64,000 bases of DNA from JACRBR01 sp964371355 (GCA_964371355.1 CAYJMG010000003.1:1-64000), one strand, 5' to 3'. Counted from the stretch's first letter, positions 20,717 through 30,456 are shown. The notes: generated by a model from the letters alone, not told the origin. Translations and numbers: made by a program.

Positions 20717-20925
20717 GCGATGACGATTGCATTCGGGTCGAAGTCCCGTCGCGTAATGCGGTGAAGCAGCCCTCGTCCACGATACTGTTCGGGTAGGGCC
20801 TCCATGACTTCCTTCGGCGAGTCACCAGAGGCAACCACGCGCTCATCAACCAGCACCACCCACTTCCCCTCGAACTCGCGGAGCGCTAGTGGCCGCGATG
20901 CAAGCCATCGCAATTCCGGCGACAT
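20713..20925 (-). CDS. DUF5678-like small protein
   Basis: About 70 residues with the core REFEGKWVVLVDERVVASGD then SPKEVMEALPE, which matches the short DUF5678-type fold (a beta hairpin beginning F-x-GKWVA...). Function is unknown. Starts at 20925 (AAGGTG upstream) or 20958 are both possible; the longer frame to 21012 would run through the ribosome binding site of the divergent aldo/keto reductase. It is translationally coupled to the retropepsin-like gene. Confidence 0.65.
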   Translation of the reverse strand: MSPELRWLASRPLALREFEGKWVVLVDERVVASGDSPKEVMEALPEQYRGRGLLHRITRRDFDPNAIVIA

Positions 20926-21010
20926 CTCCCACACCTTCGTCTTGTGACGCGATACCATGACCGAACTGTACCAAGAACCCCGATCCTCCCCCGCCAAGGA
21001 GCGCACCTCC

Positions 21011-22018
21011 ATGGACTACCGCAATCTCGGCCGCACCGGCCTTCGCGTCCCGCCCCTTTGCCTCGGCACCATGACCTTCGGCCTCCAGTGCGACGAAGCC
21101 ACCTCTTTCGCCATCCTCGACAGGGCCTTCGACGCGGGCATCGACTTCATCGACACCGCCGACGTCTACCCCCTCGGCGGCGACGCCTCGACCGCAGGCC
21201 GCACGGAGGAGATCATCGGCCTCTGGATGAAGCAGCGCGGTAACCGCGACAGGATCGTGCTCGCCTCGAAGTGCGCCGGTGCCATGGGCCAGGGGGCCAA
21301 CGACGCCGGCCTCTCGCGCTACCACATCCACAAAGCCGTTGACGAGAGCCTCCGCCGCCTGCAGATCGACGTCATCGACCTCTACCAGGTCCACTGGTTC
21401 GACTCGCGCACACCCATCGAGGAGACGATGCGCGCGCTCGACGACCTCGTCCGCTGGGGCAAAGTCCGCTACGTCGGGTGCAGCAATTACCCTGCATGGC
21501 GCCTCGCCGAAGCGCTTGCCGCCAGCGACCGCCTCGGGATCGCCCGCTACGACTGCCTTCAGCCGCGCTACAACCTGCTCTACCGGGAGATCGAGACCGA
21601 AGTCCTGCCCCTCTGCCGCAATCAGGGCCTCGGCGTCATCGTCTACAACCCGATGGCCGGTGGCTTCTTGAGCGGCAAGTACCGCAAGGGCGACGACCCG
21701 CTCGAGGGTGGGCGCTTCTCGCTGGGCAACGCAGGACGCATGTACCAGCACCGCTACTGGCAGGACGCGCTGTTCGACGCCGTCGAGGAGCTGCGCGGCG
21801 CGTGTGAATCGCGCAACGTCCCCATGGCCACCGCCGCCGTCGCCTGGGCCATCGCCCAGCCCGGCATCACCTCGGCCATCGTCGGCGCGAGCCGCCCCGA
21901 CCAGCTCGACGCTTCGCTCGCCGCCGCCGGCCTCGCCCTCGACGACGGCCTCATGGCCACTTGCGACGCCGCCTGGTGGTCCCTGCCCCGCCGGCCTGTC
22001 GTCGAGGGCTACCGCTGA
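21011..22018 (+). CDS. Aldo/keto reductase
   Basis: The 335-residue (beta/alpha)8 NADPH-dependent oxidoreductase shows MDYRNLGRTGLRVPPLCLGT at the start, the catalytic tetrad Asp/Tyr in FIDTADVYPLG, Lys in VLASKCAG and His in LYQVHWFDS, and the C-terminal cofactor-binding region AIVGASRPDQLDASL. Substrate is unknown; it resembles AKR proteins of the YghZ/voltage-gated beta-subunit-like branch. AAGGAG nine bases upstream supports the ATG at 21011 over the earlier 20957. Confidence 0.93.
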   Translation: MDYRNLGRTGLRVPPLCLGTMTFGLQCDEATSFAILDRAFDAGIDFIDTADVYPLGGDASTAGRTEEIIGLWMKQRGNRDRIVLASKCAGAMGQGANDAGLSRYHIHKAVDESLRRLQIDVIDLYQVHWFDSRTPIEETMRALDDLVRWGKVRYVGCSNYPAWRLAEALAASDRLGIARYDCLQPRYNLLYREIETEVLPLCRNQGLGVIVYNPMAGGFLSGKYRKGDDPLEGGRFSLGNAGRMYQHRYWQDALFDAVEELRGACESRNVPMATAAVAWAIAQPGITSAIVGASRPDQLDASLAAAGLALDDGLMATCDAAWWSLPRRPVVEGYR

Positions 22019-22033
22019 CCGTTAACCACCGCA

Positions 22034-22054
22034 GCGCGGGCTTTCAGCCCGCGC
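22034..22054 (+). terminator. GC-rich palindrome after the aldo/keto reductase
   Basis: GCGCGGGC-TTTCA-GCCCGCGC forms a perfect eight-base-pair hairpin without a T-run. The core GGGCTTTCAGCCC is a common dispersed palindrome in many bacterial genomes, so it may be a repeat element serving as a weak terminator. Confidence 0.45.
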
Positions 22055-22141
22055 GGTTGCGCGCGGTCATGGTACTGGGCGGCCGTCCTTGTCATCCGGC
22101 CGCCGGTCGCCGACACTGTTGCCCTCAAGGAGCGCTGGCTC

Positions 22142-23389
22142 ATGCAACGTCACGACGTGAGCCTGGAGAACAGACGCAACGAAGTCGACCGGGCCTGGAG
22201 CGAACACGGCTGGCCCGCCGACCTGCTCGCGCGCGCCCGCGACCTCCACATCGCCGAGGAGAACGTGCTTCGATGGTTCGCCTGGAACGCGACGCTGGAG
22301 CGCGTCCAGGAAGAGCTGCAGTGGGCAGAGAAGCTGCACCACGGCACGATGCGTTTCCGCCAGCTCACCTATGCCGACAATGAAGCCTTCTGCGATCTGT
22401 GGGCGAACTCACCCGAGCAGATCGGCGACTGGGACGTCACCGTCGAACGCGGCCCGAGCGGCTTCGCGTCGTTCGAGTTGCAGGAGCGGCCCGTCCTCAA
22501 TGGCCTCTTCGACGACGGCCGGCTCGTGGCCTGCGTCTCGTTCTCGCTTCGCCACACCATCGTCGGCGGGCAGCGCATCTCCGTCCGCTTCGGCCAGGCG
22601 ATGCGCGTGCACAAGGACCACCGCGGCCATGCATACGCCCACTGGGTGCGATCGCTGCCCGGCGCGGTCGGCCTCCAAATGCCCACGCGTCTGCAATACG
22701 ACTACATTCGCGCGCGCAACATGACCATGGAGCGCTGGAACAAGAAGTTTATGCCCTCCATCGATAGCGTCCCCAAGCGCGACGACGATGTCCCCGGCAT
22801 GCCCATCACGGTGCTGCAGCTCGCCTCCACCGCCGCCACGCACACGGCGGACGGCATCCGGCCGGCGCGCTCCTCCGACTACGAGCGCTGCGCCGCCCTC
22901 ATCAACCGCACGCACAACGGCCGCGATCTCTTCCGCCCGTACACCGCCGAGTGGCTCTCCTCCCGCCTCGAGTTCGATATCCCACCCGGTGCGCCCTGGC
23001 AAACGCCGTACGCCCTCGGCGACTTCTGGGTGCTCGAGCGCGGCGGCGCCGCCGTCGCCTGCGCCGGCCTGTGGGACCGTGGCCGCGACCTGCGCGAGCG
23101 CTGGATCCATCGCGAGACCGGACAGGAACGCATCGTCTCCCACACCACGCTCCTCGACATCGGATTCGCGGAGGGCGCCGAGGATGCGATGGCCGCGCTG
23201 ATCGAGCACCTGCTCGGCGTCACGCACGGGCTCGGCCGCGACTTCCTCACGGCGCCGCTCGGCTACCTGCCCGGCGTCGCCGCACAGCTCGCGAAGTTCG
23301 AACCGGAAGAGGAGACCCGCTACCTCCAGTGGCGCGCCGACTCACCCGCACTACAGACGCCGGCTCACCTCGACCTCGTGTACTGGTAG
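22142..23389 (+). CDS. GNAT-family N-acetyltransferase (two-domain)
   Basis: The 415-residue protein has a helical N-terminal segment (residues 1-60) and then two regions of GNAT character: residues about 68-215 (MRFRQLTYADNEAFCDLWA, then VRFGQAMRVHKDHRGHAYAH, the latter resembling the acetyl-CoA-binding motif A) and about 235-405 (GIRPARSSDYERCAALINRT). Substrate is unknown. AAGGAG nine bases upstream supports the start. It stands in a run of plus-strand genes. Confidence 0.75.
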   Translation: MQRHDVSLENRRNEVDRAWSEHGWPADLLARARDLHIAEENVLRWFAWNATLERVQEELQWAEKLHHGTMRFRQLTYADNEAFCDLWANSPEQIGDWDVTVERGPSGFASFELQERPVLNGLFDDGRLVACVSFSLRHTIVGGQRISVRFGQAMRVHKDHRGHAYAHWVRSLPGAVGLQMPTRLQYDYIRARNMTMERWNKKFMPSIDSVPKRDDDVPGMPITVLQLASTAATHTADGIRPARSSDYERCAALINRTHNGRDLFRPYTAEWLSSRLEFDIPPGAPWQTPYALGDFWVLERGGAAVACAGLWDRGRDLRERWIHRETGQERIVSHTTLLDIGFAEGAEDAMAALIEHLLGVTHGLGRDFLTAPLGYLPGVAAQLAKFEPEEETRYLQWRADSPALQTPAHLDLVYW

Positions 23390-23527
23390 GTGTGCTCTCC
23401 TCGCGACCCGGAAATTCCGCGATCTTCCTCGGCCGACTCTGGGAGCCAAGGCACGCTCCGACCTGTTGGGCTCTAGCTTTCTCACCATCGGGGGTGCTAA
23501 GCTCGGCGCCACCGGAGACTGCGTGGC

Positions 23528-24481
23528 ATGGCAGAGGCGCGCGACCCGTACCAGGTGTTTCTGGAGACGTTCGTGCCATGGGCCGAGCGGCGCTCGGACA
23601 TACGAGGCGCTGTCGTTGTCGGGTCACGCGCCCGGGTGATGCCCCCTCCCGACGAACTCTCGGACATCGACCTGATGCTCATCACGACCAGACCAAAGTT
23701 CTACTACGGGACTGCGGGCTGGTTGAATGAGCTGGGCGACCTTACGCTCACGTATCGGCAACCTCCGGTGGTTGGCCAGCGCAACATTCGGACCGCCGTC
23801 TTCGACGGGCCGGTGCACGTCGACTTCGCGATCGTCTCCGACATGGAGACGAGATGGGGCGGGCTCCTGCTACGGGTACTCTCGCGCGCCCCGCGCTTCA
23901 TGCGACTCCTGCCATCGAGCCTCGAAAACCAGATCGATGCGTGGTTCGCCATCCTCCGCAAAGGCACGCCGGTGGCGCTCGTGGACAAAGGGGGCGCGGG
24001 CACGCGCATGCACGTCCGTCCGCCAGCGGCTCGCCCGCATCCGCCGACGCAAGAGGAGTTCGATGAGACAGCAGCAGCGTTCTGGTCGCACTGCCTCTGG
24101 ACGTCGAAGCTGCTCCTGCGGCACGAACTGTGGATGGCCGTGTTCGTCAGCGACCACCTGGCAAAGACCTTTGCGCTCCGTATGATCGAGTGGAGTGCCG
24201 CGGGCAGGACAGGACAAGGCGACGTCTGGTACAACGGCCGTTTCCTGGAACGGTGGGGAGGTGAGAAGATCCTGCACCATCTCCCGCGCGTGTTTCCGCG
24301 GTACGACCAGGTGGAGGCCTGGAAGGCCCTCAACGCCACGATGGACATGTTCTCAGCGATCGCGCGTGAGGCAGCGGAACGGCTTGGGCTCCGCTATGAG
24401 GACGGGCCTGAAGTCAAGACCAGATGGTGGATAGCCGCCAGGGAGGCAAGTGTTCGCCAGCCAGCGCGCGAACCAGACTGA
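23528..24481 (+). CDS. Aminoglycoside 6-adenylyltransferase-like nucleotidyltransferase
   Basis: The 317-residue protein has the polymerase-beta nucleotidyltransferase signature GAVVVGSRARVMPPPDELSD then DIDLML (about residues 28-53) and a later metal-ligand Asp in VHVDFAIVSD (about 98), matching the AadK/streptomycin adenylyltransferase family. Length fits (AadK about 285). A resistance phenotype is not shown; many genomic homologues have unknown substrates. GGAG about nine bases upstream precedes the ATG. Confidence 0.8.
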   Translation: MAEARDPYQVFLETFVPWAERRSDIRGAVVVGSRARVMPPPDELSDIDLMLITTRPKFYYGTAGWLNELGDLTLTYRQPPVVGQRNIRTAVFDGPVHVDFAIVSDMETRWGGLLLRVLSRAPRFMRLLPSSLENQIDAWFAILRKGTPVALVDKGGAGTRMHVRPPAARPHPPTQEEFDETAAAFWSHCLWTSKLLLRHELWMAVFVSDHLAKTFALRMIEWSAAGRTGQGDVWYNGRFLERWGGEKILHHLPRVFPRYDQVEAWKALNATMDMFSAIAREAAERLGLRYEDGPEVKTRWWIAAREASVRQPAREPD

Positions 24482-24494
24482 GCCTTCATGACTG

Positions 24495-24998
24495 TCAGTC
24501 GAACGTCCAGCGTGTAACGCCGCCCGTCTCTTTGTCGCCGTACTCCCGGATGCCGAACACGACGCGCGGCGTGACGACGTAGAACGGCGCCATCGACTCC
24601 GTCATCTCCCAGTCATACTTTTCCTTGTACGCGGAGATAAATCCTCCGTGCGAAGACACCGGCATCACGCTCACCGCGCCCTCGATCACCACGGCTTCCG
24701 CACCGCTCTCCGTAGCCACCGCCACGTTCGGGTTCGCCCGGAAGTTCTTCGCCTTGCGCGACTGCGGGCCCGTGCTGAACTCGAACATGCCGTCCCGCCA
24801 CAAGCCCCACACCGGCATCATGTGCGGACGCCCGTCCGGCCGCACCGTCGTCAGCCACAGGTTCCGGCTCGCCCCGATCTGCGCGACCGCCCACGACCAC
24901 GGCAGCGTCTTCCCCCCGCTCGCCTCGATCATCTCGTCGTACCCCGGCATGTACGGCAGATCCGCGCGCGGTTCACCCGCGTCGCCCTTCCTCGCCAT
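24495..24998 (-). CDS. Pyridoxamine 5'-phosphate oxidase-family protein
   Basis: The 167-residue protein is a split-barrel flavin/F420-binding domain: NLWLTTVRPDGRPHMMPVWG is the characteristic first strand pair, followed by FEFSTGPQSRKAKNFRANPN and VVIEGAVSVM. Such proteins reduce or oxidise small molecules with FMN or F420. The start at 24998 follows AAAGGAG by six bases; ATG 25001 is an alternative. Substrate and cofactor are unresolved. Confidence 0.88.
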   Translation of the reverse strand: MARKGDAGEPRADLPYMPGYDEMIEASGGKTLPWSWAVAQIGASRNLWLTTVRPDGRPHMMPVWGLWRDGMFEFSTGPQSRKAKNFRANPNVAVATESGAEAVVIEGAVSVMPVSSHGGFISAYKEKYDWEMTESMAPFYVVTPRVVFGIREYGDKETGGVTRWTFD

Positions 24999-25128
24999 CA
25001 TTGGCTCCTTTCGCTCACCCGCGATCATCGCATCTCCCACCCAATGAGCGCCATGAGCCTCCTGCAACTCCGTGTCAGTAGTCGCGGTGAATGTCCTGTT
25101 CGGTGTCCGGCGCTGGCCGCGCCGCGCA

Positions 25129-26046
25129 TTACGAGCCGCGCGCGGTGGCGGGAACCGCCCCGGTCCCGGTATCCAGGACCCCCGCGGATAGAGCAGCGAG
25201 GGCGACGTGAAACGGCAAGCGGCCCAGGCTGTCATGCGTGCCCGTCAGACTCGCAGCGAGGTCGTCGAGCACACGGTCGGCTGGTGGTTCCAGGAGAGCG
25301 CGAGCGCGCGGGTCGTGACGGAGACGCTCCACGGCCGCCGCCGTGTTCAGCGGCCCGAGGTCGGCGACGAGCCCCTCCTGCGTCAGCAGCGGACTCAGCA
25401 GTCGCGAAGCAGAATCGACGTTCGCTGCGAAGTCTGCCTCGCGCAGCGCCAGGCCCAGGAGCCGGTCCAGCTCGACCAGCGGGCGGTGATGCTGCTGGAC
25501 ACGCAGGTACATCTCGCCCGCCGGCAGCCCCGCAACATGAAGCGTCGCCGAACGAGTGCCTCGGCGATCCCCGCCGGCCAGATAACCCGCGCGCAGGGCC
25601 GCGAGCAGCCGAAGCGGCAGCGGGTCCTGATCCCGATCCTGAAACTTCGCCAGCATCTCGTCGACGACCCAGCCGTTCCGCAACAGATTGCCCGCCGCGA
25701 CGCAGCGGACTCCGGCTGCGTGGCCTGACCACGCCATCGTGGCGCCGCCCGTGTGCGCGGACACTCCGCCCGCGGCATCCACCACGGCGACCTGAAACGA
25801 ATCGCTCCCCACCTCGCCCTTCAGCGCCTCGGCAAGCGCCCGCGAGGCGGACGGACCACTCCGCAGCACCTGGACGACCTTCGAGCCGAACCCCGGCCTC
25901 GTCATCGCCTGACACGCGACAGAACCGGCGCCGCTCACGACCGTCGACGGCATGCGCTCCGGTGGCGCGAACGTCACATCGAAGCTCGCCATCGCGAAGC
26001 CGAATTGCCCCGTAGCGGGACACCAACCGGAGATCGAGTACGTCAT
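25129..26046 (-). CDS. DUF1028-family protein (Ntn-hydrolase-like)
   Basis: The 305-residue product begins MTYSISGWCPATGQFGFAMA, continues VVSGAGSVACQAMTRPGFGSKV, SFQVAVVDAAGGVSAHTG and CVAAGNLLRNGWVVDEMLAKF, all hallmarks of DUF1028, whose members have an Ntn-hydrolase-like fold and unknown substrate. Length is slightly more than the usual 220-300 because of a C-terminal extension. The gene is 130 bases upstream of the flavin-reductase-like gene on the same strand. Confidence 0.88.
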   Translation of the reverse strand: MTYSISGWCPATGQFGFAMASFDVTFAPPERMPSTVVSGAGSVACQAMTRPGFGSKVVQVLRSGPSASRALAEALKGEVGSDSFQVAVVDAAGGVSAHTGGATMAWSGHAAGVRCVAAGNLLRNGWVVDEMLAKFQDRDQDPLPLRLLAALRAGYLAGGDRRGTRSATLHVAGLPAGEMYLRVQQHHRPLVELDRLLGLALREADFAANVDSASRLLSPLLTQEGLVADLGPLNTAAAVERLRHDPRARALLEPPADRVLDDLAASLTGTHDSLGRLPFHVALAALSAGVLDTGTGAVPATARGS

Positions 26047-26159
26047 GAGCGCCCGTCTTGTCAGGTCCGACAGCCACGCCCATCATGCGTGCCTGCACCC
26101 GGCGCGCTCAACCAGCCCTGGAATGCGGTTTTCGCAGCCCCCAACTACCCACTTCGAGC

Positions 26160-26217
26160 TACGAACTGCACACCTCCCATTTCCCACGGTCCCGCACCCC
26201 ACCCCTCACTTCTCGCC
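26160..26217. repeat. Pyrimidine-rich heptad-like tract
   Basis: A degenerate C/T/A-rich tract with units such as CCTCCCA, TTTCCCA and CCCTCAC, TTCTCGC lies immediately downstream of the CoA-transferase gene. It resembles the heptad arrays at 9197-9238 and 32055-32097. Confidence 0.5.
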
Positions 26218-27561
26218 TCACACCCCATACAGCCGCCGCGCCTCCGCCCGCAGGTCCGCACGGAAGTCCGGATGCGCGATCCCGCACAGCTCGTCGATGC
26301 GCCGCCGCAGCGTCCCGCCCTTGATCCGCGCGATCCCGTACTCCGTCACGATGATGTCCGCGTACCCCCGCGGCACCGTTACCGCGCTCCCCTGCGGAAA
26401 CATCGCCACGATCCGCGACCGCCGCTCTCCGTCCACCACCGAGGTCGACGGGAGCACCGTCACGCTGCGGCCGTTCCTCGCGTGCAACGCCCCCACCGCG
26501 AACGCGAACGCCCCGCCGGTCCCGCTGTAGATCTCGGGCCCGATCGTCTCGCCGTTGATCTGGCCGGTCAGGTCGACCAGCAGCGCGTTGTTCACCACGC
26601 ACATGTTGTCGTGCGCCGCGATCACCTCGATGTCGTTCGTGTGGCTCATGCAGTACAGCTCGTACCGCGGGTCCCCGTCCACCATCGCGAATTCCTCCGC
26701 CGTTAGTGGCCCGAACGACGCACCCACCACCTTCCCCGGATGCACCGTCTTCCGAGATCCCGTGATCACTCCTCCTTCGACGAGCGCCGGGATCCCCCCG
26801 AACACCAGCTCGCTGTGCACCCCCAGCTCGTGCCGGTGCCCGATGAACGACGCCATCGCCGCCGACACCGTCCCGGTGCCGAACTGCAGCGTGTCCCCGT
26901 CCTGCACGACCTCCGTCCCCACCAGCGAGCAGATCACCGCCGCGATCTCCGCCTCCTCGTGCGTGTTCGGCGGCCGCCGCAGGAATTTCCACGCGTGCGG
27001 CGCCTCCACCAGCAGCTCGATCTGGTCGACGTGGATCCGGTTGTCTCCGCCCGTCCGGATCAGCCGCGCGTTCACCTCCCCGACGACGTGCGTCGCCTCG
27101 CGCGCCACCTCCGGCGCGCCCCACACGCTCATCCCGAAGCTGCACCACCCCTCCGCGTCCGGTGGCGACACGCTCGTCAGGAATACGTCCGGCTTCCGGT
27201 CGAGCCAGTACGACGCGTCCTCCCGCGTCGGCGGCGCGATCACGTACTCCAGCAGCCCCTTCCGGAACGCCGGCCGGTCGCTCGCCTGCAGGAAGAACGA
27301 CCGCACGGTGAAGTCGTTTGGCGCGTCGTCCTCCCACCACGAGATGAACGTCGCGATCGAGTTTTCGATCTCCACCCCGCGCAGCTCGCCCCCGCGCGCC
27401 GCCAGCGCCCGGCACAGAGCCAGCGGCGTCTGGTAATGCATCCCGATGACCACCCGGTCGCCGTCGCGCACCAGCCCCACCGCCACCTCGGGCGTGGTCA
27501 GCTTGTGCGCGTACTGCTCGCGCCAGTCAGCAGCCGGATGTGCCGCCTCGTGGGCCGTCAT
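26218..27561 (-). CDS. Acetyl-CoA hydrolase/4-hydroxybutyrate CoA-transferase family protein
   Basis: The 447-residue enzyme has the two-domain CoA-transferase class I-like architecture of the acetyl-CoA hydrolase/transferase family. Visible elements are LQFGTGTVSAAMASFI (about residue 225), VHSELVFGGIPALVEGG, SFGPLTAEEFAMVDGDPRYE, and GTGGAFAFAVGA near residue 345, which lines the CoA site. It probably moves CoA between short carboxylic acids. A long upstream in-frame extension (to 27723) is poorly conserved in composition; the ATG at 27561 fits the family start. It is divergent from a methyltransferase gene. Confidence 0.88.
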   Translation of the reverse strand: MTAHEAAHPAADWREQYAHKLTTPEVAVGLVRDGDRVVIGMHYQTPLALCRALAARGGELRGVEIENSIATFISWWEDDAPNDFTVRSFFLQASDRPAFRKGLLEYVIAPPTREDASYWLDRKPDVFLTSVSPPDAEGWCSFGMSVWGAPEVAREATHVVGEVNARLIRTGGDNRIHVDQIELLVEAPHAWKFLRRPPNTHEEAEIAAVICSLVGTEVVQDGDTLQFGTGTVSAAMASFIGHRHELGVHSELVFGGIPALVEGGVITGSRKTVHPGKVVGASFGPLTAEEFAMVDGDPRYELYCMSHTNDIEVIAAHDNMCVVNNALLVDLTGQINGETIGPEIYSGTGGAFAFAVGALHARNGRSVTVLPSTSVVDGERRSRIVAMFPQGSAVTVPRGYADIIVTEYGIARIKGGTLRRRIDELCGIAHPDFRADLRAEARRLYGV

Positions 27562-27716
27562 GCGGCATGAGGCTATCATGCCGCCGAACGGCCAGCGACC
27601 GTAGGGGCGCAGCCTGCTGCGCCCGGCCCGCGCCGGACGCGAGCGCGCCAGACCATAGAGGCGGCCCTGCATCGCACGCGTGGCCGCCCGCATCCGTAAT
27701 GAGATCGAGGACCACC

Positions 27717-28805
27717 ATGACATCAGAGACTGCCGCGCCCGACCCGAAGAAGCTCACGCAGAAGGTCGTGCTCCTCGCCGGCATGATGACGGGCGCCCAC
27801 GTTGCCATCATGGTCGTCCTGGGCATGCGTCTCGGCCTGTACAAGGCCCTCGCGAGCGCCGGATCTGTCACCCCCGACGATCTGGCGCGCGCCACCGGCC
27901 TCAGCGCGCGCTGGCTGCGCGAGTGGCTCCGCGGCCAGGCCGCCGCCGGCGTCATCGACTACGCCGCCGATGCGGGCGGCGGCGCATTTGCGCTCTCACC
28001 CGAGGTCGCCCTCCTCCTCGCCGACGAGGACCAACTCTCTTACCTCGGCGGCAACTTTCTCCCGCTGCCCCAGCGCGCCGCCATGGTCGACAAGCTCATG
28101 GAGGCGTTTCGCACCGGCATCGGCTACTCCTTCGACGACCGCGGCGCCGATGCCGCCGCCTCGACCGAGGGCCTCTTCCGCAACTGGTACCGCCAGGTCC
28201 TCGTCCCCACCGCCCTGCCCATGCTCGACGGCATCGCCGCCCGCCTCGCCGCGGGCGGCGTCGTCGCCGACGTCGGCTGCGGCTCCGGCCTCGCGCTGGT
28301 CGAGATGGCGCGCGCCTTCCCGAACTCACGCTTCCACGGCTACGACACCTCGAAGCACGCGCTCGAGCGTGCCGTCGCCAACCGCAACGCCGCCGGCGTC
28401 AAGAACATCGAACTCCACGACCCCACCGTCGAGCCGCTCCCGTCCGACGCGTCCGTCGACCTCGTCACCACCTTCGACTGCCTGCACGACATGACCCACC
28501 CGGAGATCGCCGTCGCCGCCATCGGCAAGGCGATCAAGCCCGACGGCTTTTGGCTCATCGCCGACATCAACGGCGCCCCCACGTTCGAGGAGCAGCTCGG
28601 CAACGCCACTGTCCCGATGCTCTATGCGATGTCCGTACTCTCGTGCATGTCGTCGTCACTGTCGGAGCCGGGAGGCGCCGGTCTCGGCACGCTGGGCCTC
28701 CCAGAGCCGGCGATGCGCACGCTCGTCGAGGCACACGGCTTCACCCGCTTTCGCCGCCTCGACCTCCCCCACCCCATCAACGCCTTCTACGAAGTCCGGC
28801 CCTAG
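27717..28805 (+). CDS. Winged-helix class I SAM-dependent methyltransferase
   Basis: The 362-residue protein has an N-terminal winged-helix dimerisation domain (GLYKALASAGSVTPDDLARA then TGLSARWLREWLRGQAA) and a Rossmann methyltransferase domain with motif I VVADVGCGSGLALVEMA (about residue 182), motif II FHGYDTS, and FDCLHDMTHPE. This arrangement is that of O-methyltransferase-like enzymes in Actinobacteria and Chloroflexota annotated as transcriptional-regulator-like methyltransferases. ATG 27717 has GAGG eight bases upstream. A paralogue lies at 32092-33162. Confidence 0.9.
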   Translation: MTSETAAPDPKKLTQKVVLLAGMMTGAHVAIMVVLGMRLGLYKALASAGSVTPDDLARATGLSARWLREWLRGQAAAGVIDYAADAGGGAFALSPEVALLLADEDQLSYLGGNFLPLPQRAAMVDKLMEAFRTGIGYSFDDRGADAAASTEGLFRNWYRQVLVPTALPMLDGIAARLAAGGVVADVGCGSGLALVEMARAFPNSRFHGYDTSKHALERAVANRNAAGVKNIELHDPTVEPLPSDASVDLVTTFDCLHDMTHPEIAVAAIGKAIKPDGFWLIADINGAPTFEEQLGNATVPMLYAMSVLSCMSSSLSEPGGAGLGTLGLPEPAMRTLVEAHGFTRFRRLDLPHPINAFYEVRP

Positions 28806-28814
28806 ACCCGGCGC

Positions 28815-30155
28815 TCACGCCGGCGGCTCCAGAACGGGCGCCAGCGGCGCCGTGCCCGCGGCCGCCGCGGTATCGTCGGTGCTCTCCTCCATCGTCCGGT
28901 CGAGCCCCCGCAACGAAGACGCCCACGCGAACGTCCCAATCGTCGAGAGGACGAACAGCACCGCGCCCGCGGCCACCACCGGCGGCGCTCCCATGCTCTG
29001 CGCCGCGATCCCCGCCGGCACTGCGCTCAGCGGCGTGAGCCCGAACGTCATCATCATGACGCTCATCACCCGCCCACGTACCTCGTGCGGGATCACCATC
29101 TGGATCGCCGCGCTGTTCACGGTCGTGAACACCATCGACGCAAATCCCATCGCCGCCATCAACACCAGCGCCGCCGTGAACCACGGCGCCAGCGCCAGCG
29201 CAAACAGCAGCGCGCCGAACGTGACCGCCGCACCCAGCATCAGCGTCCCCTTGCGCCGGTAGCTGTCCAGCGTCGCCGCGAACAGCCCGCCCGCAAACCC
29301 GCCCGCGCCCGAGACCGCCTCGATGATGCCGAAGCCCACCGGCCCCACGTGCCACACATCGTCCGCGAACACCGGTAACAACGTCTGGTACGGCAGCGCG
29401 AACATCGGCGGGATCGTGGCCAGGAACAGCAGGCTGAACACCAGCGGTGTGCCCCTGACGTACCGGAACCCACCCGTGAAGTCTTCGATGAACGTGAACT
29501 CTCGTGTCCGCTGCGCCGTTGCCCGGGGCAGGAACACTGTCGCTACCGCCGCACCCGCGTAGAACACCGTCGACACCACGTACGCCCCGCCGATCCCGAT
29601 CGGCGCGATCAGCACGCCCGCCGCCGCCGGCGCCACGATCCGGGCGGCGTTCATCGACGCGGAGCTGAGCGAGATCGCGTTCATCAGCCGGTCCCGTGGC
29701 ACCAGGATCGCCACCAGCGCCTGACGGCCCGGGATGTTGAACGAAAACGCCGCTCCCGTGATCGGCGTGATCACCAGCATGTGCCAGAACTCGAGCGCGT
29801 CCGTCAGGATCAGCACCGAAACCGCGCCGCTGGTCACGACCAGCAGGCTCTGCGTCACCAGCAGCAGCCGCCGCTTCTCCACCCGGTCGCCCACAACGCC
29901 GCCGATCGGCGCCAGCACCAGCATGGGGATGGCCGCCGCCGCCAGTACGTACCCCAGGTAGGCGGCGTTGTCCCACCGGCGGATCACCAGCCAGCCGATG
30001 AGCACCATCATCATCTGCATGCCGAAGAAGAAGCAGACGTTCCCCGCGAAGAGGAAGGTGAAGTCGCGGTTGCCGGAGAGCGACGAAAACGTCCGCCGCC
30101 ACCCCTGCAGGGGCAGCGTGTCGTTCGCGTCCGTCCGGTCGACTCGGCCCGTCAT
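28815..30155 (-). CDS. Major facilitator superfamily transporter
   Basis: The 446-residue integral membrane protein has about 12 helices. Typical features are GNVCFFFGMQMMMVLIGWLV in helix 1, the loop 2-3 motif GGVVGDRVEKRRLLL (GxLaDrxGrkxxl type), and the repeat of that loop in the second half (AATLDSYRRKGTLMLG). It matches the enterobactin exporter/DHA-like drug-efflux type (MFS_3). Substrate is unknown. It converges with the methyltransferase gene, ten bases apart. Confidence 0.9.
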   Translation of the reverse strand: MTGRVDRTDANDTLPLQGWRRTFSSLSGNRDFTFLFAGNVCFFFGMQMMMVLIGWLVIRRWDNAAYLGYVLAAAAIPMLVLAPIGGVVGDRVEKRRLLLVTQSLLVVTSGAVSVLILTDALEFWHMLVITPITGAAFSFNIPGRQALVAILVPRDRLMNAISLSSASMNAARIVAPAAAGVLIAPIGIGGAYVVSTVFYAGAAVATVFLPRATAQRTREFTFIEDFTGGFRYVRGTPLVFSLLFLATIPPMFALPYQTLLPVFADDVWHVGPVGFGIIEAVSGAGGFAGGLFAATLDSYRRKGTLMLGAAVTFGALLFALALAPWFTAALVLMAAMGFASMVFTTVNSAAIQMVIPHEVRGRVMSVMMMTFGLTPLSAVPAGIAAQSMGAPPVVAAGAVLFVLSTIGTFAWASSLRGLDRTMEESTDDTAAAAGTAPLAPVLEPPA

Positions 30156-30456
30156 CGGGCGCGCCCGCGCGTGGCGTTGCCTGGTAAGCCCTCACCTGGC
30201 ACGCTCGCGTTCAGTTTGACGCGTCCATCCATGGATGAACGCTCGCCCACGCCTCCGGCCGCCGCCAGTGCCATTCGTCACGCGGGCGGCCCGCGAGCGT
30301 CAGGCGAAGCCGTGGTCGCTGGTGGGCATGACAAGCAGGACGCAAACCGGGCCAAATGGCGCTGTTCACGCCGCAGCCACCACGCTAGCTTCTTCTGGGA
30401 TCGCGTGGGATCGCGCAACTGGGCAGCGCGCTTCCAATTTGGGCGCCCGCAACGAC

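Noticed and set aside
23528..24481. Antibiotic-resistance island (aminoglycoside nucleotidyltransferase plus phosphotransferases).
   Set aside because: There are no mobile-element genes, inverted repeats or base-composition changes around these genes, and the families have many non-resistance members.
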